DNA of 64,000 nucleotides from an uncultured Ruminococcus sp. Its GTDB lineage: Bacteria > Bacillota > Clostridia > Lachnospirales > Lachnospiraceae. A program made the translations under genes and the position numbers. How positions within the stretch are numbered: position 1 is the first letter of the stretch; each line of letters opens with the position of its first letter. Where the stretch lies: assembly GCA_934359255.1 (NCBI GenBank), contig CAKRLG010000006.1, positions 1 to 64,000 of the forward strand, given 5' to 3'. Shown here one piece after another: positions 7,862 to 17,687 of the stretch. The notes beneath the pieces are model-generated. The model was not told the DNA's origin. It searched no databases and saw only the letters and a list, made by a program, of their open reading frames with translations.

Positions 7862-8797
7862 CTATGCAACTACCAGTTTTGCAGCACCATAGATTCCGGC
7901 ATCGTTGTCCAGTTTTGCCAGAACGATCGGAGTGTCTTTACAACTGATGAAAGCGTGCTCTTTGTAGTAGCCTGCTACTGCATCTATCAGAGGCTGACCG
8001 GCTTTGGATACACCACCACCAATGACGATTACTTCCGGGTCTACCACACAGGTGAAAATAGCCAGTGCGGTTCCCAGATACTCGGCAAATTTATCTACAA
8101 TCTGTTTTGCAACACCGTCACCTTCTTTGTATGCGTCAAAGATGGTTTTTGCGCTGAAATTATCCAGATGCAGTTTTGTCTCAGCAGTATTTTCTGCCAT
8201 GATTTTTTTACCGATTCTTACGATACCGGTAGCAGAAGCCATCTGTTCCAGACAGCCTTTATTTCCACAGTTACAGCTTTCGGTTTCTTCCGGTTCCACA
8301 CAGGCATGTCCGATTTCTCCACCTGCTCCATGTGCTCCGGTAACAATCTTGCCATCCACGATAATGCCGCCACCGACACCGGTTCCCAGTGTAGCCATGA
8401 TCAGGTTCTTTGTACCTTCTCCACCGCCTTTCCACATCTCACCAAGAGCTGCAACGTTGGCATCATTTCCTACTTTTACCGGAATCTGACCCAGCAGTTT
8501 TTCCAGATCATCTGCCAGCATGGTATATCCCCAGTGCAGATTCACTGCCACCTGTACTTCTCTTTCTTTTACAACCGGTCCCGGAACACCTACACCCACA
8601 CCGGTAACTTCTGTTTTTTCAATCCCTTTTTCTTCCATTTTTTTCAGGATTGTTTCTGCTACATCCGGAAGGATTGCTTTTCCATTTTCTTCTGTATGGG
8701 TTTTAATCTCCCATTTTTCCAGAAGTACACCTTCTGTTGTAAATAATCCGCATTTTACGGTTGTTCCTCCGATATCAATTCCAAAACAGTAACTCAT
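7862..8797 (-). CDS. glcK: ROK-family glucokinase
   Basis: The 311-residue cytosolic kinase phosphorylates glucose at C6 using ATP. The N-terminal phosphate-binding motif is FGIDIGGTTVKCG. GNDANVAALGE (110-120) holds the catalytic Asp112, and GTGVGGGIIVDG the second phosphate loop. The ROK zinc site is present: His164 with CNCGNKGCLE (175-184). The ATG at 8797 follows GGAGGAC; a longer upstream frame that overlaps hprK lacks a ribosome site. Only four bases separate it from the hprK stop, so the two are cotranscribed. Its 3' side carries the family A repeat. Confidence 0.93.
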   Translation of the reverse strand: MSYCFGIDIGGTTVKCGLFTTEGVLLEKWEIKTHTEENGKAILPDVAETILKKMEEKGIEKTEVTGVGVGVPGPVVKEREVQVAVNLHWGYTMLADDLEKLLGQIPVKVGNDANVAALGEMWKGGGEGTKNLIMATLGTGVGGGIIVDGKIVTGAHGAGGEIGHACVEPEETESCNCGNKGCLEQMASATGIVRIGKKIMAENTAETKLHLDNFSAKTIFDAYKEGDGVAKQIVDKFAEYLGTALAIFTCVVDPEVIVIGGGVSKAGQPLIDAVAGYYKEHAFISCKDTPIVLAKLDNDAGIYGAAKLVVA

Positions 8798-8801
8798 CTT
8801 T

Positions 8802-9734
8802 TTAGTCCTCCTTCTTTTTTGCCAGGTTTGCCTGTACACGGTTATACAGTTCCTGCGCTGCATTGTATCCCATCTTTTTCTGACGGTGGTTGACTGCCGC
8901 AGATTCCACGATAACAGCCAGATTTCGACCCGGACGGATCGGCAGAGAATGGCACACCACTTTATTGCCAAGAATCTCTGTATACTCTTCTTTCAGTCCC
9001 AGACGGTCATATTCTTTATCCCGGCTCCATTCTTCCAGTTTGATGACCAGATCGATGGACTGGGTATTTTTTACACTTTCCACACCGAACAGTGTCTTCA
9101 CATCAATGATACCGATACCTCTCAGTTCGATAAAATGCCGGGTGATATCCGGTGCAGTTCCCACCAGTTCCACATCACTGACTTTGCTGATCTCCACCAC
9201 ATCATCACTTACCAGACGATGACCGCGTTTGATCAGTTCCAGAGCCGCTTCACTCTTACCGATACCGCTCTCACCCATGATAAGAACACCTTCACCATAT
9301 ACATCCACCAGTACACCATGGATGGAGATACACGGTGCCAGCTGTACATTCAGCCAGCGGATAATCTCTGCCATGAAATTGGATGTGGTTTTTTCTGTTA
9401 CAAGAATCGGAACATTGTACTTTCTTCCCATATCCAGCATATCTTCATCCGGTTCAGTCATCGTTGTAAAGATCACGCAGGGAATCTGTTTGGATACAAA
9501 ATTCTCAAAACTACGTTTTCTCTCTTCCGGATTCAGGTGCATCAGATAAGTATACTCTACATAACCGATAATCTGTACTCGTTCAGAGGCAAAATGTTCA
9601 AAATATCCTGTCAGCTGAAGGGCCGGTCTGTTAATATCCGGAAGAGTGATGCGTACATGCTCCATGTCCACTTCCGGCGTAAGATTCTTCAGGTTCATTT
9701 CCTGAACCAGTTTGGTCAGTTTTACAGCCTTCAT
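8802..9734 (-). CDS. hprK: HPr kinase/phosphorylase
   Basis: The 310-residue enzyme phosphorylates and dephosphorylates Ser46 of HPr, the switch of carbon catabolite repression in Firmicutes. The N-terminal domain (1-130) is followed by the P-loop GESGIGKS (154-161), the SDDVVEI segment after it with catalytic Asp, and the family signature ELRGIGIIDVKTLFG. Length is standard. It has a promoter of its own (9767-9795) and AGGAG before the ATG. glcK follows in the same operon, so the glycolytic-flux sensor and glucose phosphorylation are coexpressed. Confidence 0.96.
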   Translation of the reverse strand: MKAVKLTKLVQEMNLKNLTPEVDMEHVRITLPDINRPALQLTGYFEHFASERVQIIGYVEYTYLMHLNPEERKRSFENFVSKQIPCVIFTTMTEPDEDMLDMGRKYNVPILVTEKTTSNFMAEIIRWLNVQLAPCISIHGVLVDVYGEGVLIMGESGIGKSEAALELIKRGHRLVSDDVVEISKVSDVELVGTAPDITRHFIELRGIGIIDVKTLFGVESVKNTQSIDLVIKLEEWSRDKEYDRLGLKEEYTEILGNKVVCHSLPIRPGRNLAVIVESAAVNHRQKKMGYNAAQELYNRVQANLAKKKED

Positions 9735-9766
9735 ATCTCGCTCTCCTTTTTCAAAACTTTATAAAT

Positions 9767-9795
9767 ATCTTATCACATGAAACCTCAAACTGCAA
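9767..9795 (-). promoter_or_regulatory. Promoter for hprK-glcK
   Basis: On the minus strand, TTGCAG (9790-9795), 17-base spacer, TAAGAT (9767-9772), between the uvrC stop and hprK. Confidence 0.6.
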
Positions 9796-9806
9796 GAAAT
9801 CAACCA

Positions 9807-11654
9807 TCAAGAATGAAAAAATTGGTACACTTTTTGTGCAGACTGCCGATTCATCGACGGAACATTGCCAAGTTCTTCTTCACTTGCCGCCCGGATCTCC
9901 TCAATAGATTTGAAATATTTCATCAGGGCCTTTCTCCGTGTCGGTCCGATACCCTCAATATCATCCAGAATCGAATGAATCTGTCCCTTGCTTCGAAGCA
10001 GACGATGATATTCAATAGCGAATCGATGCACTTCATCCTGGATTCTCGTAATCAGCTTAAACCCCTCACTGGTATGGCTGATAGGAATCTCATGCTCCTG
10101 ATAATACAGTCCTCTTGTCCGGTGATTGTCATCTTTGACCATACCACAGACCGGAATCGTAAGCCCAAGTTCCGCCAGTACCTGTTCTGCCACATGCACC
10201 TGTCCCTTTCCACCGTCCATCAGGATCAGATCCGGGAACTGACTGAAACCACTGAATTCCTCTTCTTCTTTGTCTTTCTGTTCCTCAATTCCTCTCCGGA
10301 ACCGCCTTGTCAGCACTTCTTCCATGCTGGCGTAATCGTCCGGTCCCTGGACAGATTTGATCTTGAACTTACGGTAATCGTTCCTTTTCGGTTTTCCTTT
10401 TTCGTAAACCACCATGGAACCTACCGACTCAAATCCGCTGATGTTGGAGATATCATAAGACTCTACCCGCTGCAGACTATCCAGTTCCAGAAGATCACAG
10501 ATTTCTTTCATAGCTCCGATTGTTCTTCCCTCTTCCCGTTTCAGTTTCTCCTTATCCTGAGTCAGTACCATCCGTGCATTTCTTGCTGCCAGTTCCACCA
10601 GTTTCTCCTTTGTTCCCTTTTTCGGCACCCGGATATGCACTTTCTGCCCTCGTTTTTTACTGAGCCACTCCTCCAGCACTTCAATCTCTTCAATATCTCT
10701 TTGCAGCATCAGCTCTTTCGGGATAAACGGCGTTCCTGCATAGAACTGTTTCACAAAATTCAGAAGAATCTGCGATGGTGTGGCATCTGCTGCGATCCGC
10801 AGATAGAAATGATCTCTTCCGATCATTTTACCTTCCCGGATAAAAAACACCTGTACCACTGCATCTTCTTCATCCATTGCCATCGCGATCACATCCTTAT
10901 CCTCTCCCTGGCTTCCGGTGATTTTCTGGCGCTCACCGATCTTCTGTACACTCTGCATCAGATCCCGATATTCTCCTGCTTCCTCAAAGCGCAGATCTTC
11001 CGATGCCGCGAGCATCTTCTCTTCCAGTTCTTTCAGAAGTTTTTTGTAATCCCCATTCAGAAAATCCAGTACACCTTCAATCTGTTTCTGATATTCTTCT
11101 TTGGAAATATAACCCTGGCAGGGTGCCTTACACTGCTTGATATGATAGTAGAGACAGGGACGTTCTTTGCCGATATCCCGGGGCAGATTCCGGTTACAGG
11201 TACGGACATGATACAGTTTCCGGATCAGTTCCATCGAATCTTTCACTGCTGTGGAACTGGTATACGGTCCGAAATATCTGGCCTTATCCTTTTTCATTCT
11301 TCGCACGAACAGTACTCTGGGATACTCCTCATTGACCGTTACCTTCAGATACGGATAAGTCTTATCATCTTTAAGCATGGTATTGTATTTGGGCCGGTGT
11401 TCTTTAATCAGATTACATTCCAGTACCAGTGCTTCCAGCTCGGAATCTGTAATAATATACTCAAACCTTGCAATCTGCTGCACCATCTGTTCTTTTTTGA
11501 TTCCGAGATTTCTGCTGTTCTGGAAATACTGCCGCACCCGGTTTTTCAGGCTGATGGCTTTTCCCACATAGATAATCGCATCCTGCGCATCGTGCATAAT
11601 ATAAACCCCCGGTTTCCCAGGTAATTTTTTCAGTTCTTCCTGAATATCAAACAT
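9807..11654 (-). CDS. uvrC: Excinuclease ABC subunit C
   Basis: The 615-residue nuclease makes the two incisions of nucleotide excision repair with UvrA and UvrB. The GIY-YIG domain is at the N-terminus ([19 protein letters not shown], then [10 protein letters not shown]), and cysteines CNRNLP...[13 protein letters not shown] follow. A UVR motif (about 200-240) contacts UvrB. The RNase H-like endonuclease domain contains SYDISNISG and [10 protein letters not shown], and a helix-hairpin-helix pair ends the protein ([14 protein letters not shown]). The ATG at 11654 follows GAAGGAT; upstream in-frame codons overlap the ftsH terminator and are not used. A 615-residue open frame on the opposite strand is only its mirror. 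Confidence 0.96.
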   Translation of the reverse strand: MFDIQEELKKLPGKPGVYIMHDAQDAIIYVGKAISLKNRVRQYFQNSRNLGIKKEQMVQQIARFEYIITDSELEALVLECNLIKEHRPKYNTMLKDDKTYPYLKVTVNEEYPRVLFVRRMKKDKARYFGPYTSSTAVKDSMELIRKLYHVRTCNRNLPRDIGKERPCLYYHIKQCKAPCQGYISKEEYQKQIEGVLDFLNGDYKKLLKELEEKMLAASEDLRFEEAGEYRDLMQSVQKIGERQKITGSQGEDKDVIAMAMDEEDAVVQVFFIREGKMIGRDHFYLRIAADATPSQILLNFVKQFYAGTPFIPKELMLQRDIEEIEVLEEWLSKKRGQKVHIRVPKKGTKEKLVELAARNARMVLTQDKEKLKREEGRTIGAMKEICDLLELDSLQRVESYDISNISGFESVGSMVVYEKGKPKRNDYRKFKIKSVQGPDDYASMEEVLTRRFRRGIEEQKDKEEEEFSGFSQFPDLILMDGGKGQVHVAEQVLAELGLTIPVCGMVKDDNHRTRGLYYQEHEIPISHTSEGFKLITRIQDEVHRFAIEYHRLLRSKGQIHSILDDIEGIGPTRRKALMKYFKSIEEIRAASEEELGNVPSMNRQSAQKVYQFFHS

Positions 11655-11702
11655 AACCGTATCCTTCCCTTCTTTCCTTTGTTCCTCTGATCTCTGTTTT
11701 TG

Positions 11703-11742
11703 AAAAAAGGAAAATGGCGCAGTCTCCTGTTCCATTTTCCTT
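11703..11742 (-). terminator. Terminator of the first ftsH
   Basis: On the minus strand GGAAAATGG (11732-11740) pairs with CCATTTTCC (11709-11717) and is followed by TTTTTTC. It lies between ftsH and uvrC; I see no clear promoter for uvrC after it, so some readthrough is likely. Confidence 0.75.
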
Positions 11743-11770
11743 TCTCTTTGCCTTCCGGCAGATATTTCTT

Positions 11771-13816
11771 TTATTCCTGTATCGGAGATTCCTGTGAGTC
11801 TTCCTTCACCGGCTCCTGTACTTTCTTTTCTTCCGATATATCGCTGACAGGATCCGCAGTTACTTCTTCCTCCTGCAATGCGGTTTCTGTCATCGGTTCC
11901 TGTCCCTCTGTACCTTCTGCTTCGTGGAAAATCTCCATAAATTCTTTTCCGGTGATCGTCTCGCGTTCGATGAGGAACGCAGCAATCTTGTCCAGTGTTT
12001 TTCTGTGTTTGCAAAGCATCTGTTTTGCCTGCTCATAAGATTCTTTCAGCATCTTCATCACTTCGTGATCGATCTCGGTTGCTGTTGCATCGCCACAGTT
12101 CAGAGTTGCACGGCCGTTCAGATACTCATGTTCCACACTCGCCAGTCCCATCAGTCCGAACTTTTCAGACATGCCGTACTGGGTGATCATCGCTTTTGCG
12201 ATCTGCGTAGCTTTTTCAATATCATTAGATGCTCCGGTCGTTACATTACCGAATACCACTTCTTCTGCAGCACGACCACCAAGGAGACCTACCAGCATTG
12301 CTTCCAGCTCCGCTTTGGTATTCAGGTATTTTTCTTCTTCCGGTACCTGCATGACATATCCGAGAGCTCCCATGGTTCGCGGTACAATCGTGATCTTCTG
12401 CACCGGCTCCGCATCCTTCTGCAGGGCACTTACCAGCGCATGACCCACCTCATGGTAAGAAACGATCCGACGCTCTTCCTGACTGAGAATACGATCCTTC
12501 TTTTCTTTACCGACCAGGACAACTTCCACTGCTTCATAGAGGTCTTTCTGGGAAACGGCTTTTCTTCCGTTCTTTACAGCAAGAATGGCTGCCTCATTGA
12601 TCATGTTGGCAAGATCAGATCCCACTGCTCCGGAAGTTGCCAGTGCAATTGCATCCAGATCCACGGTTTCATCCAGTGACACATCTTTTGCATGCACCTT
12701 CAGGATATTGACACGTCCTTTCAGATCCGGGCGTTCCACGATAACGCGACGGTCAAAACGGCCCGGACGAAGCAGTGCCGGGTCCAGAATCTCCGGACGA
12801 TTGGTTGCCGCCAGGATCAGAATACCCTTGGATGAATCAAAACCATCCATCTCCGCAAGCAGCTGGTTCAGTGTCTGTTCCCGTTCATCATTACCGCCAC
12901 CGTACCGACTGTCACGGCTCTTACCAATTGCATCGATCTCATCAATAAAAATGATACACGGTGCGTTCTTCTTTGCTTCTTCAAACAGATCACGGACACG
13001 GGAAGCACCCACGCCCACAAACATCTCCACAAAATCAGACCCTGACAGAGAAAAGAATGGTACATGCGCCTCTCCGGCAACTGCTTTAGCCAACAGAGTT
13101 TTACCTGTTCCAGGAGGTCCTACAAGAAGGGCTCCTTTTGGCAGTTTTGCACCGATTGTCGTGTATTTTCCCGGATTATGCAGGAAATCCACCACTTCCT
13201 GCAAGGATTCTTTCGCTTCATCCTCACCGGCTACGTCTTTGAACGTAACACCGGTTTCTTGCTGTACATAGGCTTTGGCTTTGCTTTTTCCAACCCCCAT
13301 CATTCCGCCACCTTTGTTCATCTTTCTCATCACCCAGTTCATCAGGATAATCAGAAATACAAAGGGTACCAGCAGACTTAAAATAGTATAGATGATCGAT
13401 CCGGTTGGATCTGGCTGAATCTCATTAAAAGTGATCTTATTTCCGGTTTTCTGCTCTGCCTCCAGAAGTCTCGCTGTCAATGTTGTGCTGTCTTCCATAG
13501 CAGTGGTAGAATATTCAAATTCCACCCCCTCCACTTTCTGTTCCCTTGGAACAATGGTCAGCACACCACTTTGCAGTTCTACTGATTTGACTTCTCCTTT
13601 ATCCAACATCTCCAGAAACTTATCATAAGTGATCTCTTTCGATGTGGAACTTTGTAAAATATTGCTGAACACTGTCCAGATCAGCAGGGTTGCCAGTACA
13701 CAGATCAGCAGCACCAGCAGAGATGATTTATTCTTTGGGCCTCCGGGTCCACCATTGCCATTCGGTCCCTGTCCGTTCGGCCCCTGATCGTTATAATTAT
13801 TCGGTCTTTGGTCCAT
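11771..13816 (-). CDS. ftsH: ATP-dependent zinc metalloprotease FtsH (first copy)
   Basis: The 681-residue membrane protease degrades misfolded or regulatory proteins. A Gly/Asn/Pro-rich cytosolic tail (1-29) precedes two transmembrane segments (about 33-50 and 140-161) that flank the extracytoplasmic domain. The AAA domain has Walker A GPPGTGKT (233-240), Walker B FIDEID (290-295) and the arginine finger RPGRFDRR. The zinc site is HEVGH (455-459). The C-terminus is acidic and poorly conserved. AGGAGGAG precedes the ATG, and a good promoter lies at 13843-13871. A second, diverged copy lies 7 kb away. Confidence 0.96.
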   Translation of the reverse strand: MDQRPNNYNDQGPNGQGPNGNGGPGGPKNKSSLLVLLICVLATLLIWTVFSNILQSSTSKEITYDKFLEMLDKGEVKSVELQSGVLTIVPREQKVEGVEFEYSTTAMEDSTTLTARLLEAEQKTGNKITFNEIQPDPTGSIIYTILSLLVPFVFLIILMNWVMRKMNKGGGMMGVGKSKAKAYVQQETGVTFKDVAGEDEAKESLQEVVDFLHNPGKYTTIGAKLPKGALLVGPPGTGKTLLAKAVAGEAHVPFFSLSGSDFVEMFVGVGASRVRDLFEEAKKNAPCIIFIDEIDAIGKSRDSRYGGGNDEREQTLNQLLAEMDGFDSSKGILILAATNRPEILDPALLRPGRFDRRVIVERPDLKGRVNILKVHAKDVSLDETVDLDAIALATSGAVGSDLANMINEAAILAVKNGRKAVSQKDLYEAVEVVLVGKEKKDRILSQEERRIVSYHEVGHALVSALQKDAEPVQKITIVPRTMGALGYVMQVPEEEKYLNTKAELEAMLVGLLGGRAAEEVVFGNVTTGASNDIEKATQIAKAMITQYGMSEKFGLMGLASVEHEYLNGRATLNCGDATATEIDHEVMKMLKESYEQAKQMLCKHRKTLDKIAAFLIERETITGKEFMEIFHEAEGTEGQEPMTETALQEEEVTADPVSDISEEKKVQEPVKEDSQESPIQE

Positions 13817-13842
13817 AATCTCCTCCTTTTAATACCTACATT

Positions 13843-13871
13843 ATTATAAAGATTTCTTCCCGATAAATCAA
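13843..13871 (-). promoter_or_regulatory. Promoter for the first ftsH
   Basis: On the minus strand TTGATT (13866-13871), 17-base spacer, TATAAT (13843-13848). Confidence 0.75.
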
Positions 13872-13973
13872 CTCTTTTCCCCCTTTCGTCACCGAATTTT
13901 CAAATTCCGGTTTTTTTTTCATTTCTATATAGCATTTCTCGCCTCTTTTGTAGTATACTAGGGAATGTATTTT

Positions 13974-14017
13974 TAACTGTCCGATAGGCGGTGTTTGTAA
14001 AAGACACAGAACAGTTA
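13974..14017 (+). promoter_or_regulatory. Inverted repeat in the leader of the DUF1846 gene
   Basis: TAACTGT (13974-13980) pairs with ACAGTTA (14011-14017); a TATACT -10-like box lies just upstream (13954-13959). The arm sequence resembles the ends of the family A repeat. The function is unknown. Confidence 0.4.
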
Positions 14018-14054
14018 CGTTATTTTATTTTTTTATACAGGAGGACAAGGTTAG

Positions 14055-15539
14055 ATGAAAATCGGATTTGATAATCAAAAATATTTATCCATGCAGTCCG
14101 AACATATCCGGGAACGTATCAATCAGTTTGACAACAAACTCTACCTGGAGTTTGGAGGAAAACTTTTCGATGATTATCACGCATCCCGTGTACTGCCCGG
14201 TTTTGCTCCGGACAGCAAACTGCAGATGCTGATGCAGCTTTCTGACCAGGCAGAAATCGTTGTTGTTATCAGTGCCGGAGATATCGAAAAAAACAAAGTT
14301 CGTGGAGATCTCGGTATCACCTATGATGTGGATGTACTGCGACTGATTGAAGCATTTCGTGGAAAAGGTCTGTATGTGGGAAGCGTTGCGATCACCCAAT
14401 ACACCGGTCAGAAAAGCGCAGATGTTTTCAAAAAGAAACTGGAGAATTTAGATATCCCGGTATACATTCTTTATTCCATTGACGGATATCCAAATAACGT
14501 TTCTCATATTGTCAGTGACGAAGGCTATGGAAAGAATGATTACATCAAAACCACTCGTCCTCTGGTCGTTATCACAGCTCCGGGTCCAGGAAGCGGAAAG
14601 ATGGCTACCTGCCTGTCTCAGCTGTACCATGAGCAGAAACGTGGTGTTCGTGCCGGTTATGCGAAGTTTGAGACATTCCCGATCTGGAATATCCCGTTGA
14701 AACATCCCGTTAATCTGGCATACGAAGCTGCCACTGCCGATCTGAACGATGTGAATATGATCGACCCTTTCCATCTGGAAGCTTACGGCGAAACCACGGT
14801 CAATTATAATCGTGATGTGGAAATCTTCCCGGTACTTGAAGCCATGTTTGAACGGATTTTCGGTGAATGCCCTTACAAGTCTCCGACAGACATGGGGGTC
14901 AATATGGCCGGAAACTGTATCATCGATGATGAGGTGTGCCAGGAGGCTTCCCGTCAGGAGATCATCCGCCGTTATTATCAGGCGAAAGCAGGTCTGGTAG
15001 ACGGCTCCAAGAAAGAAGACGAAGTCTTCAAACTGGAACTGCTGATGAAACAGGCGCATATCACACCGCAGGATCGTAAAGTTGTTGGTGCTGCCATGGA
15101 ACGTGCCGAACAGACCGGTGCACCGGCTGCTGCCATGGAACTGCCGGGCGGCAAGATCATCACCGGAAAAACTTCGGATCTTCTGGGAGCATCCGCTGCT
15201 CTGCTTCTGAATGCACTGAAAGAGCTGGCAGGCATCTCCCATGAGACGCATATTCTCTCCCCGGCTGCCATCGAACCGATCCAGATCCTGAAAACCGCTT
15301 ATCTGGGAAGCCGTAACCCGAGACTGCACACGGATGAGATCCTGATCGCTCTCTCCAGCAGTACCGCGCTGAACCCGGCTGCGCAGAAAGCCCTGGATCA
15401 GATCCCGAACCTGAAAGGCTGCCAGGTACACACAAGCGTGATGCTGTCACAGGTGGATATCCAGACCTTCAAACGCCTCGGTATCCAGCTGACAAGCGAA
15501 CCGATTTATGAGCATAAATCGATTCTTCATAATGCGTAA
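14055..15539 (+). CDS. DUF1846 (UPF0371) domain protein
   Basis: This 494-residue soluble protein covers the whole length of the DUF1846 family, which is common in Firmicutes and whose biochemical role is not settled. Visible features: a conserved start (IGFDNQKYL-x-QSEHIRERI), an Asp/Gly-rich N-terminal domain, a P-loop-like APGPGSGKMATCLSQL segment at about 174-189, and conserved KFETFPIWNIPLKHPVN after it. The C-terminal third is Ala/Leu-rich and helical. No membrane segment or signal peptide. AGGAGG at 14040-14045 sets the start. It is monocistronic with a terminator at 15560-15610. Confidence 0.9.
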   Translation: MKIGFDNQKYLSMQSEHIRERINQFDNKLYLEFGGKLFDDYHASRVLPGFAPDSKLQMLMQLSDQAEIVVVISAGDIEKNKVRGDLGITYDVDVLRLIEAFRGKGLYVGSVAITQYTGQKSADVFKKKLENLDIPVYILYSIDGYPNNVSHIVSDEGYGKNDYIKTTRPLVVITAPGPGSGKMATCLSQLYHEQKRGVRAGYAKFETFPIWNIPLKHPVNLAYEAATADLNDVNMIDPFHLEAYGETTVNYNRDVEIFPVLEAMFERIFGECPYKSPTDMGVNMAGNCIIDDEVCQEASRQEIIRRYYQAKAGLVDGSKKEDEVFKLELLMKQAHITPQDRKVVGAAMERAEQTGAPAAAMELPGGKIITGKTSDLLGASAALLLNALKELAGISHETHILSPAAIEPIQILKTAYLGSRNPRLHTDEILIALSSSTALNPAAQKALDQIPNLKGCQVHTSVMLSQVDIQTFKRLGIQLTSEPIYEHKSILHNA

Positions 15540-15559
15540 ATAAAGGTAAATATATTTCA

Positions 15560-15610
15560 AAAAGAGAAGCCGAAAGGAAACTTAAATGTTCCTCTTCCGG
15601 CTTCTCTTTT
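15560..15610. terminator. Terminator after the DUF1846 gene
   Basis: A 13-bp perfect stem, AAAAGAGAAGCCG (15560-15572) with CGGCTTCTCTTTT (15598-15610). Confidence 0.8.
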
Positions 15611-15654
15611 CACTTTTCTCAACAAATATTTGCGTTTCCAGTAAGTGCAATCTT

Positions 15655-15719
15655 GGACTCGTTGCCCACGTAAACGAAATAAAATACGCTTTGCGAATTT
15701 GACTCGTTACTCGCGTAAA
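15655..15719 (+). repeat. Family B repeat, degenerate/internally deleted copy
   Basis: Two versions of the family B end motif (gactcgttgcccacgtaaa near 15658 and gactcgttactcgcgtaaat near 15700) flank a short form of its internal cgcttcgcga hairpin. The core of the unit seen at 31.4 kb is missing. Confidence 0.55.
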
Positions 15720-15720
15720 T

Positions 15721-15764
15721 AAAAAACAGTCCCCGGTTCTCATTCCACAGGAAAACCGGGGACT
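15721..15764 (-). terminator. Terminator of galE
   Basis: An 11-bp perfect stem, AGTCCCCGGTT (15728-15738) with AACCGGGGACT (15754-15764), followed on the minus strand by TGTTTTTT. Confidence 0.85.
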
Positions 15765-15784
15765 ATATGTATTACATTTCTATA

Positions 15785-16810
15785 TTATTTTTCTTCGGTT
15801 GCATATCCATCCGGGTTCTGGCTCTGCCATCTCCAGGAATCCTGACACATTTCTTCAATGCCATACTGTGCTTCCCATCCCAACTCTTCTTTTGCTTTTG
15901 TAGGATCGCAGTAGCACATAGCGATGTCGCCTGCACGTCTTGGTTTGATCTGGTATTTCACTTCATGACCGCATGCTTTTTCGAATGCATGAACCACATC
16001 CAGAACACTGTAACCATGTCCCGTTCCCAGATTGTATACACGAACTTCCGGTTTTTCTTCCAGTTTTTTCAGTGCTTTTACATGACCTACTGCCAGGTCC
16101 ACGACATGGATATAATCACGTACGCCGGTTCCGTCAGGAGTATCGTAATCATCACCGAAGACTCCCAGGCATTCCAGTTTACCGATGGCAACCTGTGCAA
16201 CATATGGAAGCAGATTGTTCGGGATTCCTTTCGGATCTTCACCGATCATACCGCTCTTATGAGCACCGATTGGGTTGAAATAACGAAGCAGGATAACATT
16301 CCATTCCGGATCTGAGGTATGCAGGTCCGTGAGGATCTGTTCCAGCATCCATTTTGTCCATCCGTAAGGATTGGTACAGGTTCCTTTCGGGCATTCTTCA
16401 GTGATCGGGATAAATGCCGGATCTCCGTATACAGTTGCGGAAGAACTGAAGATAATATTTTTGACTCCGTGATTTCTCATGGCATCACACAGATTCAGAG
16501 TTCCTGCAATATTATTTTCATAATATTCGATTGGTTTTACTACAGATTCACCTACCGCTTTCAGTCCGGCAAAATGAATAACTGCGTCTACCTTCTCTTT
16601 GTCGAAGATATCGTTCATAGCTTCTTTATCACGGATATCCGCATTATAAAATACTACTTTTTTTCCTGTGATTTCTTCTACTCTCTCCAGAGCTTTCTCA
16701 CTGGCATTGTAAAGATTGTCCACAACAACAACGTCATAACCTGCATTCAGCAGTTCTACGCATGTATGGCTTCCGATATAACCAGCACCACCTGTAACTA
16801 AGATTCTCAT
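15785..16810 (-). CDS. galE: UDP-glucose 4-epimerase
   Basis: The 341-residue short-chain dehydrogenase-type enzyme interconverts UDP-glucose and UDP-galactose with bound NAD, feeding the Leloir pathway and surface polysaccharides. Seen: the Rossmann motif VTGGAGYIGSH at the N-terminus, DIRD, HFAGLKAVGESV, SSSATVYG (catalytic Ser region), and the catalytic YGWTK (YxxxK). The ATG at 16810 follows AAGGAGGG; an upstream start adds nine residues and is not supported. It stands alone with a promoter at 16888-16916 and a terminator behind it, away from other Leloir genes. Confidence 0.95.
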   Translation of the reverse strand: MRILVTGGAGYIGSHTCVELLNAGYDVVVVDNLYNASEKALERVEEITGKKVVFYNADIRDKEAMNDIFDKEKVDAVIHFAGLKAVGESVVKPIEYYENNIAGTLNLCDAMRNHGVKNIIFSSSATVYGDPAFIPITEECPKGTCTNPYGWTKWMLEQILTDLHTSDPEWNVILLRYFNPIGAHKSGMIGEDPKGIPNNLLPYVAQVAIGKLECLGVFGDDYDTPDGTGVRDYIHVVDLAVGHVKALKKLEEKPEVRVYNLGTGHGYSVLDVVHAFEKACGHEVKYQIKPRRAGDIAMCYCDPTKAKEELGWEAQYGIEEMCQDSWRWQSQNPDGYATEEK

Positions 16811-16887
16811 TTGCTTTTCCCTCCTTAAGGAATTCATTCGAAACTGTTCATTGTCACAACAATTCCGTTGATTCTTATGTCTTCCTT

Positions 16888-16916
16888 AGTTTAGCATTAT
16901 CTGTTTTGGAATTCAA
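16888..16916 (-). promoter_or_regulatory. Promoter for galE
   Basis: On the minus strand TTGAAT (16911-16916), 17-base spacer, TAAACT (16888-16893). Confidence 0.6.
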
Positions 16917-16997
16917 TGTCTTTTCCAAATATTTAAACCCTAAAAACACATTTGTATATATATTGCCTATTATTGTTACATATTACATTTTCTTTTT

Positions 16998-17495
16998 CTA
17001 TGCATTTGCGATACAAATCAGTGCACTCACTCCCAACATACCAACAGTTCCCACAGTTGCAAGAATCTGAACGATCAGCCAGCTTTTCTCTCCTGCAATT
17101 TTACGAAATGCCTTCCACAAAAGAACCCCTATAACTGCTCCCAGAGTATTATTGATTACATCAGTAATGTCACTTGCTCCCATGGAAAGCAAATACTGCA
17201 ATGTTTCTAAAAGCAGGCTGAATCCTGCCCCGGCAAGGATCACTGTTACCCCTGCTCTTTCTCGCGTCAACATGCCTCCATATATTCCAAATGGTACAAA
17301 GATTACTATATTTTCTATCACTTCCCTGATGTTCAGATTTCCATTTATCATCAGGCAATCCCCGTAAGGAATCAGATTGATATTTCGCAAATGAGGAAGT
17401 GCATCCGGTGATGTGCTGAACTTCAAAAGTATAGCCCATATCACAAATGCCAGATAAATAAAAAATAATCCCCCTGTCCAGTCTTTCCTCTTCAT
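16998..17495 (-). CDS. VanZ-like membrane protein
   Basis: The 165-residue product has four predicted membrane segments and the VanZ-family pattern: an N-terminal segment, the loop NLIPYGD, NIVIFVPFGIYGGML, then LLLETLQYLLSMGASDITDVINNTLGAVIGVLLW. VanZ of enterococci gives low-level teicoplanin resistance by an unknown mechanism; most homologues are unconnected with resistance, and nothing else here suggests it. AGGAGG precedes the ATG at 17495. It is preceded by galE on the same strand but separated from it by over 180 bases. Confidence 0.85.
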   Translation of the reverse strand: MKRKDWTGGLFFIYLAFVIWAILLKFSTSPDALPHLRNINLIPYGDCLMINGNLNIREVIENIVIFVPFGIYGGMLTRERAGVTVILAGAGFSLLLETLQYLLSMGASDITDVINNTLGAVIGVLLWKAFRKIAGEKSWLIVQILATVGTVGMLGVSALICIANA

Positions 17496-17616
17496 AAAAA
17501 CCTCCTGTATCTTTCTAAAATATTTTATAACTGGTTTACAAGGAACTATAGTAACAGCTAAATATTTAGAAAGGCACAGGAGACTTCTTAATTTTCTCTT
17601 ATTCCATAAAGTTTTC

Positions 17617-17656
17617 GTAACTATTCATTTCATTCCTAATGGCGCTGAATAGTTAC
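17617..17656. repeat. Short hairpin with family A ends
   Basis: GTAACTATTCA (17617-17627) and TGAATAGTTAC (17646-17656) form an 11-bp perfect inverted repeat around 18 bases. These are the terminal bases of the 142-bp family A element without its core. Like the two full copies, it lies just past the stop of a minus-strand gene. Confidence 0.6.
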
Positions 17657-17687
17657 AAGATTTCCGGAATTACTTTCTGTGGAGTTA

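Noticed and set aside
9777..11624. 615-codon open frame on the plus strand
   Set aside because: It mirrors uvrC in the opposite strand, has a Phe/Cys/His-rich composition without domains and no ribosome site.
13892..13920. Hairpin plus T-run before the DUF1846 gene as a terminator
   Set aside because: CCGAATTT/AAATTC is short and no plus-strand gene precedes it.
16998..17495. Glycopeptide resistance (VanZ)
   Set aside because: Family membership only; no van genes nearby, and most VanZ-like proteins are unrelated to resistance.
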